Shown here: positions 53,504-61,752 of the stretch, piece by piece
Position numbering within the stretch: position 1 is the stretch's first letter
Layout of the letters: every line of letters begins with the position of its first letter
Source of the DNA: Mangrovivirga halotolerans
GTDB taxonomy: Bacteria; Bacteroidota; Bacteroidia; Cytophagales; Cyclobacteriaceae
NCBI RefSeq assembly: GCF_026241165.1
Contig: NZ_JAPFQN010000002.1
Location: forward strand, 248,001 to 312,000
Length of the DNA: 64,000 bases
Reading direction: 5' to 3'
Translations under genes and position numbers: made by a program
Notes under the pieces: model-generated
Seen by the model: only the letters and a program-made list of their open reading frames with translations
What the model was told of the DNA's origin: nothing
The model's database searches: none

Positions 53504-53695
53504 TTATTTCATTTTAACGTCAACTGCATTAAGTCCTTTTCTGCCTTCGGCAAGATCGAAGTTCACTTCGTCACCTTCGACTACTTGATCAATAAGACCA
53601 GAAATGTGTACGAAGTACTCTTTTTTTGTTTCATCATCAATGATAAATCCATATCCTTTAGACTCATTGAAGAATTTAACTGTTCCGTTTTTCAT
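53504..53695 (-). CDS. cspA: Cold-shock domain protein
   Basis: 63 residues from the ATG at 53695 (MKNGTVKFFNESKGYGFI). The open frame extends 37 codons upstream with no RBS-like start, so I use the family start. The RNP1 motif is KGYGFI and the RNP2 motif is EYFVHIS. It binds single-stranded RNA/DNA and acts as an RNA chaperone. Length and motifs are those of single-domain Csp proteins; the symbol is generic. A long AT-rich 5' leader is typical of cold-shock genes. Confidence 0.92.
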   Translation of the reverse strand: MKNGTVKFFNESKGYGFIIDDETKKEYFVHISGLIDQVVEGDEVNFDLAEGRKGLNAVDVKMK

Positions 53696-53896
53696 TGTAA
53701 TAAATTGTAATAGTATTAATAATTGCCCTAAAGGTAGATATAAAAACATTCTAAAAATACAATTTGAGAATAATTTATTCAGACTCCCTGAAAAATTAAC
53801 ATACAAAACTGATTTTCAAGATATTATTAACAATTTGGTAACAAACAACCGATAAGTACAATCCTTAATATTTTACAATCAACAAAATCTATTTCC

Positions 53897-55006
53897 TTAG
53901 TTTAAAACAGGTAGAATAAATACGGGTTTATCAGTCTTTAGTAAAGTTCGTTTTTCTAGCTTATCAGTTGATTTAAATGGCTTTTCCAGTAAAATTATTT
54001 CATTAGACTCCTGTCCTGCTACTAATAATTCCTTTCCCCCTGGTAAAATCATGAAATATCTCGGCACCTTCACTCCTGCTGAAAAAGAAAGTTCTTCTTC
54101 ATTATCAAGGTCAAAATAAGTAAGCATATTTATTTCACCTCTGTTACTCACTATAAAACTACTTTCCCCTGGTAAAAACTGGATCTCAGCAGCGCTTCCT
54201 TTATTATTTTCATTATCGGAAGTTAATTTCTCAGTTTTAACATACTTAAGTTTCCCATTCTTGAAATTGGCAACCCCGATAGTTTCACTCAATTCTTCAA
54301 CTATAATTAATTTATCTCCTTCCGGAGTGAACTTAACATGCCGTGGGCCATGGCCAGCAGGTACAGATATGCCCTTATTCTTTTTTATTACAAATGGTTG
54401 TTCAGCATTTTCATTGTACTGGTAAACTTCAACCCTATCCGTACCGAGATCGGCAACTAAAAGGTATTTATGGTCTGGAGAAAATACCAGGTCATGAACA
54501 TGAGGAGCTTCCTGTCTTTGAGTATTTGCTGAACTACCCTCATGAGCTATTGTCTGAACTCTTTGCCCGATAGCTCCATCTTCTCTAATCCTGAAAACTG
54601 AAAAATTTCCACCAGTATAATTTCCAATTAATATATATCTTCTATCCGGAGACATGGTCAGAACACAGGGATGATCACCCATTGAAGGTACTGAATTAAT
54701 TTTTTTGAGTTTACCATTTGCTTTATCAAAATAAAGAGCAGTAAGCCAGCCTCCTGTTGGTGAAGCAATTTCTTCAACAGTATACAGCATTGAATTTATG
54801 GAATCATAAAGTAAATAAGATGGATTAGATACCTCATCAAAAGTATACATATGATCCACATCTTTTTTTACCGGGTCCCACCTGCACACTGCTATACCTT
54901 TTTCAGTATCTGAATCATACTTACCTATTAATAAGTAATCATTCTGACCGTAAACCTTTACACCGATCAGTAAAAAAGCCAGTAAAATTATCTTTTGTAA
55001 ATCCAT
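53897..55006 (-). CDS. Secreted lactonase-family beta-propeller
   Basis: 369 residues. Signal peptide about 1-20 (IILLAFLLIGVKVYGQ). The remainder is a seven-bladed lactonase propeller (YbhE/Pgl family) with repeated blades ('NGKLKYVKTEKLTSDNENN', 'HPCVLTMSPDRRYILIGNYTGGNFSVF', 'APHVHDLVFSPDHKYLLVADLGTDRVEVY', 'HGPRHVKFTPEGDKLIIVEELSETI'). The family hydrolyses 6-phosphogluconolactone or related lactones. An exported enzyme with this fold may act on another lactone, so the reaction is not certain. It lies 66 bp downstream of the GH3 gene on the same strand with a terminator between. Confidence 0.85.
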   Translation of the reverse strand: MDLQKIILLAFLLIGVKVYGQNDYLLIGKYDSDTEKGIAVCRWDPVKKDVDHMYTFDEVSNPSYLLYDSINSMLYTVEEIASPTGGWLTALYFDKANGKLKKINSVPSMGDHPCVLTMSPDRRYILIGNYTGGNFSVFRIREDGAIGQRVQTIAHEGSSANTQRQEAPHVHDLVFSPDHKYLLVADLGTDRVEVYQYNENAEQPFVIKKNKGISVPAGHGPRHVKFTPEGDKLIIVEELSETIGVANFKNGKLKYVKTEKLTSDNENNKGSAAEIQFLPGESSFIVSNRGEINMLTYFDLDNEEELSFSAGVKVPRYFMILPGGKELLVAGQESNEIILLEKPFKSTDKLEKRTLLKTDKPVFILPVLN

Positions 55007-55025
55007 ATTAGATAATATTAAATAA

Positions 55026-55048
55026 AAAGAGGAGACTAGCTCCTCTTT
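55026..55048. terminator. Terminator of the GH3 gene
   Basis: Perfect 9-bp stem AAAGAGGAG / CTCCTCTTT with a 5-base loop. It lies 25 bp past the GH3 stop (minus strand) with TTTATT after it on the same strand. Confidence 0.85.
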
Positions 55049-55072
55049 CTATCAAAAAAACCCAAATAAACA

Positions 55073-57337
55073 TCATTTAATGGTAAAAGTCTCTTTAGAG
55101 TCACCAACAATGACATCAAATTCACCCGGTTCAATTACCGGTGTCCCCTCCTGCCCTATAAAAGCTAGATCAGAAGCAGATATCTTAAAATTAAGTATAG
55201 TTGTTTCACCCGGATCGAGGTAAACTTTCTTGAAAGCTTTTAGTCTTTTAACAGATGGAGTTATCGAAGCAAAATGATCTCTGACAAAAACGTCTACTGC
55301 TTTCTTACCACCAACTTTTCCAGTATTTTTCACTGAAACCGAAACGTTAAGTGTTCCTTCAGTTGTAATTTCCTTTTCCTCAACTTTTAAATTTTCAATC
55401 TTGAAATCAGTGTAACTCAACCCATGTCCGAAATCCCACTGAGGTTGATACCCAGTCTGACCATAGGTATTTGGAACATCTTCTCTAATCTCTTCAGTAA
55501 GCTTATGGTCATAATGAACAATGTCACCAGAATGTCTTGGATAGGTAAAAGGTAAAACCCCGGATGGATTTTCAGTTCCAGCCAGAAGATTGGCTGCTGC
55601 CAGGCCTCCAAAAGTTGCAGGCCTTAGACCAAGGAGAATAGCATTAAGTCCCGGCTCAATCGAAGAGATTATGCGAGGGCGCCCTGTGAAAAATACAGCA
55701 ATCACTGGCTTACCTGTTTCAATTGCTTCCTGAGCTAATTTTAATTGTCTTTCATCTAAATCCAGGTTATCGATCACACCAGGTCCTTCAGCATATGGTG
55801 GTTCCCCCAATGCAAGAACGATTACATCAGAATCGGAGATATCACCTAATTGGTAGTTATTTTTATCATCCCATTCATTAGTAGAATTGCAATTAACATT
55901 TTCATCACCAAAGACCTCTTTCATTCCTTCATAGAAAGTTTTTGTCTGCTCAGAGTACTGAGATTCGTCATTTCCCATCCAGGTGAAAGACCAGGAACTA
56001 TGAAGCGGGCCAAAGGCATTAGCGGTTGGACCGGCAATTGTAATTTTCGCCCCTTTATTAAGAGGTAAAACACCTTCATTTTTGGTAAGAACCATGCTTT
56101 CTACAGCAGAAGTGTATGCAGCTGTATCAAACTCAGGCTTAAATAATTCTTCTTTAGAAACTGCAGGGCTTACAGGTTGATCGAATAGTCCCAGATCAGA
56201 CTTTAGTTTTAAAATCCGTCTAACGGACTCATCAAGTCTTTCCTCAGAAATAGTTCCCTCATTTACCAATTCAACAAGCAGATCATAGAAGGTATAATCA
56301 TAGGGCACCATACTCATATCTAATCCTGCTTCAACAGCCATTCGAACTGCTTCTTTTGGAGTTGAAGCTACTCTGTGTCGGGTGTGCAAACGAATAACAT
56401 CCTCCCAATCTGATACGGCAACTCCTTTGAACCCTAATTCGTTTCTCAGAACCTCGGTTAACCAATGCTTACTCGCATGGACGGGAACCCCATTAATTTC
56501 ACCGGAATTAATCATCACAGTTGCAACATCCTTTTCTACAGCAGCCTTAAAAGGAGGTAATAAATATTCTTTAAGGAATATATCTGAAATATCTGCGGGA
56601 GTACGGTCTTTTCCACTAGAAGGCACTGAATACCCAAGAAAGTGTTTCATACAGGCAGCAACAGCCGTATTACTTTTAAGACCATCCTCTTGATAACCAG
56701 TTATTGCAGCTGCCCCCATCTCAGTTACCAGGTGTACATCTTCTCCAAAAGTTTCTTCAAACCTTGACCAAAGTGGCTGACGTCCCAAACCTAATACAGG
56801 GTCGAAATCCCACGGTATACCACTCGAACGAGTTTGAAATGCAGTAATAGAAGCTGATCTGTGAACCAATTCTTTATTTCGTGAGGCAGCCATACCTATA
56901 TTATGAGGAAATAAGGAAGACCCTTTTAAATAAGTAGCTCCATGAATTGCATCTATTCCATATAAAACCGGAATACTATTCGGTGTTTCATTTTCAGCTA
57001 CTTCCTGAATACTTGTTAATATATTTCTCCAGGTATCATAGGTGTAGGCATGTCCCTTAACATTAAGAATGCTACCAACTTTTTTCTCAACTATAGCTTT
57101 TCTGAGTTTATCCGGATCGATCTCAGTGGTAGAATTATCCTTTAAAATAAGATCAATCGTTACTTGAGTCATCTGCCCTACCTTTTCTTCTACTGTCATT
57201 TTATCTAATAAGTTTTCGACAAAAGCATCAGTATTGCTGCCTGCTGAGGCTTCAATTGTATCACTATTGGAACTTTTATCACAAGAAACTGACAGAGTAA
57301 GGACAGATAGAAGAAATGCTATCCATAAGTTTTTCAT
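55073..57337 (-). CDS. bglX: GH3 beta-glucosidase lipoprotein
   Basis: 754 residues. Lipobox SVSC with Cys19. The GH3 N-terminal TIM-barrel domain spans to about 390 and has the nucleophile Asp310 in GVAVSDWEDV and the 'KHFLGY' motif. The GH3 C-terminal sandwich follows (LVLTKNEGVLPLNKGAKITIAG ... VIVLALGEPPYAEGPGV). A fibronectin-III-like domain ends the protein (about 655-754). It removes terminal glucose from beta-glucans at the cell surface or in the periplasm. It is divergent from the hybrid two-component regulator and probably regulated by it. The bglX symbol is by family and length. Confidence 0.9.
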   Translation of the reverse strand: MKNLWIAFLLSVLTLSVSCDKSSNSDTIEASAGSNTDAFVENLLDKMTVEEKVGQMTQVTIDLILKDNSTTEIDPDKLRKAIVEKKVGSILNVKGHAYTYDTWRNILTSIQEVAENETPNSIPVLYGIDAIHGATYLKGSSLFPHNIGMAASRNKELVHRSASITAFQTRSSGIPWDFDPVLGLGRQPLWSRFEETFGEDVHLVTEMGAAAITGYQEDGLKSNTAVAACMKHFLGYSVPSSGKDRTPADISDIFLKEYLLPPFKAAVEKDVATVMINSGEINGVPVHASKHWLTEVLRNELGFKGVAVSDWEDVIRLHTRHRVASTPKEAVRMAVEAGLDMSMVPYDYTFYDLLVELVNEGTISEERLDESVRRILKLKSDLGLFDQPVSPAVSKEELFKPEFDTAAYTSAVESMVLTKNEGVLPLNKGAKITIAGPTANAFGPLHSSWSFTWMGNDESQYSEQTKTFYEGMKEVFGDENVNCNSTNEWDDKNNYQLGDISDSDVIVLALGEPPYAEGPGVIDNLDLDERQLKLAQEAIETGKPVIAVFFTGRPRIISSIEPGLNAILLGLRPATFGGLAAANLLAGTENPSGVLPFTYPRHSGDIVHYDHKLTEEIREDVPNTYGQTGYQPQWDFGHGLSYTDFKIENLKVEEKEITTEGTLNVSVSVKNTGKVGGKKAVDVFVRDHFASITPSVKRLKAFKKVYLDPGETTILNFKISASDLAFIGQEGTPVIEPGEFDVIVGDSKETFTIK

Positions 57338-57394
57338 ATTTAGTTTATTTAGAGGTTAAAAAAAATGGGTTTTCAAAATTCACAAAACCCCATT

Positions 57395-57485
57395 TTCGTA
57401 TTTGGGTATTGCAAATTCTATAAATAATGGAGATTGAATGGTAGATAAATGACACAACAACACATGGTATTTGTATCAGATACGT
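57395..57485. promoter_or_regulatory. Likely HTCS binding region between GH3 and regulator genes
   Basis: The 190-bp divergent spacer carries GTATTTG at 57398-57404 and GTATTTGT at 57467-57474, the latter next to the palindrome GTATC-A-GATAC (57472-57482). The same octamer, as an inverted pair ACAAATAC-cactc-GTATTTGT, lies upstream of the SusC gene at 61672-61692. The motif is shared by both promoters of this locus. Confidence 0.4.
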
Positions 57486-57528
57486 TATATTTTAAGCATG
57501 GGTAAATATTTTTTATTAAAATAGCTAT

Positions 57529-60500
57529 ATGAAAAACCTCCCCCTTATATTAGTTCTTTTAACACTTACCCAAGGTGTTAAAAGCCAAGATCTTAACAAT
57601 CTATATTTCCATCATGTTGATGTGGAATTATCTCAAAACAGTGTTACAAGATTAGTTGAAGATAAAGACGGATTCTTGTGGATTGCTACAAGATACGGGT
57701 TGAACAGATTCGATGGTGAAGAAATATCAACCTTTGTAAATGATTCATCTCAGAATGCCCTGGAAAATGGTTTTGTCAGTGGTTTGAATGTGGATGGAGA
57801 CAATAATATCTGGATTAGTACTTATGGTGGCGGGGCGTTTTATTTAGACAATGAAACTGGCAGGTTAGATGAACTCTCACCCGAGTTCGATAACAAACTA
57901 ATAACAAATTCATTAATTGATTCAAAAGGGGTAATCTGGTTTTCTACTGAAAAATCGGGGGTCATGTCTTACAACCCGAAAAGTAAAGTGGTTGATAGTT
58001 ACACGGGTTTTATCAATAACGGAAAAATCACAGAAACAAGTATTGTAGGTATAGCAGAGGATTCGCAAAATAATTATTTCATAGGAACCTGGGGGAAAGG
58101 GTTATACTTATTTAATAAAAAGGATAAAAGGTTTATTAATTATGATACCAAGACCCATTCATCCATACCTCACGATGTTGTTCGTACCATGTTTACTACC
58201 AAAAAAGGTGATATATGGATTGGCTTTCAAAAAGGTTTAAGAAGACTTGTTTTTAAGGATGGTGTTTACAAATTCGAATTACCTACTATTGAAAATGAAG
58301 AATTTAATGAATTAATAGGCAATACAACCATTCTATGCCTTCTTGAGGATACAGATCATAATTTATGGATCGGAACAGAAAATGAAGGCTTAATAATTCT
58401 GGATCTCAAAACAGAGGAATTTTACAGATATTATCGTGACCCATATAATAACCATGCCCTGAAAAGTAATTCGATTTGGAATCTGGCTGAATCAAAAAAT
58501 GGAATTATCTGGATAGGTACGTTTGATCAGGGGCTTTTTAAAGTAGACCCATATGAAAAACGATTTATCCATTATCACCAGACGCAAAAACCTGGAAAGG
58601 CATTAAGTTATAACCTGGTAAGTGCCTTCGCTCAGGAAGGTGAAGGATATTATGTCGGGACAGATGGAGGAGGATTAAATTATGTAGTGCCAGAGAAAGG
58701 AACCAAATACTTTAATAAAACAAACAGTAACTTAACAAGTAACAGTATACTTTGCCTGGAACAAGATAAAGATAGCACTTTATGGATCGGCACATGGGAA
58801 GGTGGAGTTTTTACAAAAAAGAAGGGCCAAAATGAAATCTCATTTTTTGATAAACGTACCAGAAACGGCTCTTTCGGAAAATATATTTTTGATATACATA
58901 AAGACAGTAAAAACCGCATATGGATTGCGTCATTCAGACATTCACTGGAAGTATTTGACCCTGAGACTGGTCAGGTGCATTTTTTCAGCCCGAATAATGT
59001 AGAAAGAAAAATAACCTCCACTACAATTCATGCAGTCATTGAAGATCAGTATGGTAATATCTGGACTGCAACAGAAGGCTATGGAATTGATAAAATAACT
59101 CTGACAGAAGATCTTAAAACAAAAAGTCTCACAAATTATTCACCTGAACACCCATCTGACAGCAAACATTATTTAAACCACGGGTTTGTATCCTCTTTTC
59201 TACTGGATTCTCAAAACAGGCTGTGGGCTGGATCACATGGAGGGGGATTAAATTATTTTGATGAAAAATCTGAAAAGTTCGTTGCGATAACGGTGGCTGA
59301 TGGTCTACCAAGTAATATGATTTTAAGTATTGAGCAGGATGATAGTGGACTAATTTGGGTAAGTACTAATAAGGGGCTGGCATCAGTATCTCCGGATGAT
59401 ATGATTATCAAAACTTATGACAAAGCTGATGGCCTTCAGGCTTCAGAATTTACTAAGCGAGCTTCTTTAAAGCTTAAAAACGGAGATCTTCTTTTTGGAG
59501 GAATCAATGGTTTCAATAGATTTAATCCACTTAATATTCCTGAAATACCAACTGCTGGCAAAGTATTGATAAAGGATATTAAATTTAATTCTGATGATGG
59601 GACCCGTCACCTGATTGAACAAAATAAAAATATACTTCATAGTAAAAATCTTAATTTACCTTATTCTCTTAATGATTTTAACATCTCTTTTACCTATTTA
59701 AACTACACTCAACCAAATAAAAACACCTATCAGTATAAGCTGGAGGGGTACGATGAAAATTGGCAGGACGCTGAAACAAGAAATGTAGCATATTACACAA
59801 ATGTTCCTGCAGGTGATTATACTTTTAAAGTGAGAGCATTCAATGCAGACGGAAAACCCGCAGAAAACAATGCCTCCCTAAATATTCATATCGATGCACC
59901 ATGGTATGGTACCATATGGGCATATATGGCTTATATAGCAATAATTGTTAGCCTTTTAATATGGAGAAGAAATACTATTATCAGTAGAGAGAAGTTAAAA
60001 ACAAACTTGAAAATTGAGCATCTGGAGCTGGAGAAATTAAAAGAACTTGATGAAATGAAGTCCAGGTTTTTTGCAAACATTTCTCATGAATTCAGGACCC
60101 CATTAACCCTTATATTGTCACCATTAAAGACAATTTATTACGATGAACACTTCTCAAAGCATCGCAAAAGAATTACTGATATTATCAGGCAGGCTGATAA
60201 ATTACTAAACCTGATTAACCAGATTCTCGACTTATCAAAATTAGAATCAGGTAGCATAAATCCCAATTTTACTGTCATCGATGTTTCTGCATTTTTAAAA
60301 CCTGTCGTTTATTCATTTTCTGGACTGGCTGAAAAAAAATATATTCGATTTACGGTTCGATTCCCTGAAGAAAAAATCATTGCATCGGTAGACGTTGACA
60401 AACTCGAAAAGATTGTCACTAATTTATTATCAAATGCAATAAAATACACTCCTGAATTTGGTGAAGTCAGCTTCAATTTGAGAAGTTCAGAAAATAAAAT

Positions 60501-61626
60501 TTTATTTTCGGTCTGTGATACTGGAGATGGTATTGCTGAATCTGACAAAGAGGAAATTTTCAAAAGGTATTATCAAAGTTCAAGTTCTAAGAGTAGAAGT
60601 GATCTGGGAACAGGAATCGGGCTTGCTCTTACTAAAGAATTAGTCGAATTACATGATGGCTCAATTGAAGTTGAAAACAATAAAAAATCAGGAGCTTGCT
60701 TTAATGTAGTTATACCAATAAATCTTACCGATATCGATACTGAAACTGTAATAGCTTTACCTGGTGTTAGGCAAAGCCTTATAGATAACATATCGGAATT
60801 AGATGCATTAGATCAAGGGGCAGCAGAAGCTGATTTGGACGAAGAGAAAAAAGAGGTATCTCAGAAACAAACAATATTGATTGCAGAAGACAATACTGAA
60901 ATTCAGAAATTCATTGCTGAATATCTAAAAGAGGAATTTGATACCTTAGCTGCATTAAATGGAGCCAAAGCTTTAGAAATGGCCATTGATCAAAAACCTG
61001 ATCTTATAATTAGTGATGTCGTTATGCCGGAGATGAACGGGTTTGACCTTTGTAATTCCATTAAATCCAATCCTGAGATTAATCACATTCCTATTATTCT
61101 ATTAACTGCGAAAGCTTCAGATGAAAGTTTTGAAAAAGGATATTATAGTGGTGCAGACGCATACCTTACCAAACCATTTGATCCGAATAAGCTAAAGATG
61201 CAGATTCATAATATGCTTCAAACTGGCAAAAACTTCAAAAAGAAAATCACACAAAAAAAACATCATAAATTAACTCCTAAAACACCGGAGATTAAAAATA
61301 CGGATGAAAAATTCGTTGAAGAGATAGTCGCAATCATAGAAAAAAACATTAGTGAACCTAATTTCACCATAAACGATATCTGCAAGGAGATCGGCATGAG
61401 TAGAATGCAGTTGTATAGAAGGTTAAAAAATGCCATATCTATGAGTGCAAATGAACTGATTCGACATATCAGGATGCAAAGGGCCGCTCAGCTATTAAAA
61501 CAAAACAAACTTTCCATTGCTGAGATTACCTATCAGGTTGGTTTTACAGATCTACAATATTTCAGAACGACATTTAAAAAACAATTTGGTATGAATCCCT
61601 CGGAATTTGTATCATTGAAACACTAA
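57529..61626 (+). CDS. Hybrid two-component system regulator (HTCS)
   Basis: 1365 residues. Signal peptide about 1-19. A periplasmic double propeller of Reg_prop repeats runs to about 680 (EDKDGFLWIATRYGLNRFDG; EDTDHNLWIGTENEGL). A Y_Y_Y domain follows to about 785, then a membrane helix (about 795-815). The HisKA domain has His853 in FANISHEFRTPLTLI. The HATPase has N/G boxes (LLSNAIKYTP, DTGDGIAESD, GTGIGLAL). The receiver domain has phosphoacceptor Asp1163 in LIISDVVMPEMNGF. The C-terminus is an AraC-type HTH (about 1275-1365). It senses a glycan breakdown product and controls nearby PUL genes, here probably GH3 and SusC. All domains are complete. Confidence 0.95.
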   Translation: MKNLPLILVLLTLTQGVKSQDLNNLYFHHVDVELSQNSVTRLVEDKDGFLWIATRYGLNRFDGEEISTFVNDSSQNALENGFVSGLNVDGDNNIWISTYGGGAFYLDNETGRLDELSPEFDNKLITNSLIDSKGVIWFSTEKSGVMSYNPKSKVVDSYTGFINNGKITETSIVGIAEDSQNNYFIGTWGKGLYLFNKKDKRFINYDTKTHSSIPHDVVRTMFTTKKGDIWIGFQKGLRRLVFKDGVYKFELPTIENEEFNELIGNTTILCLLEDTDHNLWIGTENEGLIILDLKTEEFYRYYRDPYNNHALKSNSIWNLAESKNGIIWIGTFDQGLFKVDPYEKRFIHYHQTQKPGKALSYNLVSAFAQEGEGYYVGTDGGGLNYVVPEKGTKYFNKTNSNLTSNSILCLEQDKDSTLWIGTWEGGVFTKKKGQNEISFFDKRTRNGSFGKYIFDIHKDSKNRIWIASFRHSLEVFDPETGQVHFFSPNNVERKITSTTIHAVIEDQYGNIWTATEGYGIDKITLTEDLKTKSLTNYSPEHPSDSKHYLNHGFVSSFLLDSQNRLWAGSHGGGLNYFDEKSEKFVAITVADGLPSNMILSIEQDDSGLIWVSTNKGLASVSPDDMIIKTYDKADGLQASEFTKRASLKLKNGDLLFGGINGFNRFNPLNIPEIPTAGKVLIKDIKFNSDDGTRHLIEQNKNILHSKNLNLPYSLNDFNISFTYLNYTQPNKNTYQYKLEGYDENWQDAETRNVAYYTNVPAGDYTFKVRAFNADGKPAENNASLNIHIDAPWYGTIWAYMAYIAIIVSLLIWRRNTIISREKLKTNLKIEHLELEKLKELDEMKSRFFANISHEFRTPLTLILSPLKTIYYDEHFSKHRKRITDIIRQADKLLNLINQILDLSKLESGSINPNFTVIDVSAFLKPVVYSFSGLAEKKYIRFTVRFPEEKIIASVDVDKLEKIVTNLLSNAIKYTPEFGEVSFNLRSSENKILFSVCDTGDGIAESDKEEIFKRYYQSSSSKSRSDLGTGIGLALTKELVELHDGSIEVENNKKSGACFNVVIPINLTDIDTETVIALPGVRQSLIDNISELDALDQGAAEADLDEEKKEVSQKQTILIAEDNTEIQKFIAEYLKEEFDTLAALNGAKALEMAIDQKPDLIISDVVMPEMNGFDLCNSIKSNPEINHIPIILLTAKASDESFEKGYYSGADAYLTKPFDPNKLKMQIHNMLQTGKNFKKKITQKKHHKLTPKTPEIKNTDEKFVEEIVAIIEKNISEPNFTINDICKEIGMSRMQLYRRLKNAISMSANELIRHIRMQRAAQLLKQNKLSIAEITYQVGFTDLQYFRTTFKKQFGMNPSEFVSLKH

Positions 61627-61671
61627 AAAACCCTCCTTATAAGAGAATAAGACCTATTTCAAACGATTGTT

Positions 61672-61692
61672 ACAAATACCACTCGTATTTGT
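61672..61692. promoter_or_regulatory. Inverted repeat upstream of SusC, likely HTCS operator
   Basis: Perfect inverted repeat ACAAATAC-cactc-GTATTTGT. A second, longer inverted pair encloses it (TTGTTACA at 61667-61674 and TGTAACAA at 61717-61724). It lies 60-80 bp before the SusC ATG. The octamer GTATTTGT also occurs upstream of the regulator. Confidence 0.45.
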
Positions 61693-61752
61693 TTTAAATG
61701 CCCTGCTTTTGTTATCTGTAACAATTTAATATTGACACAAAACTCAGTGCAT

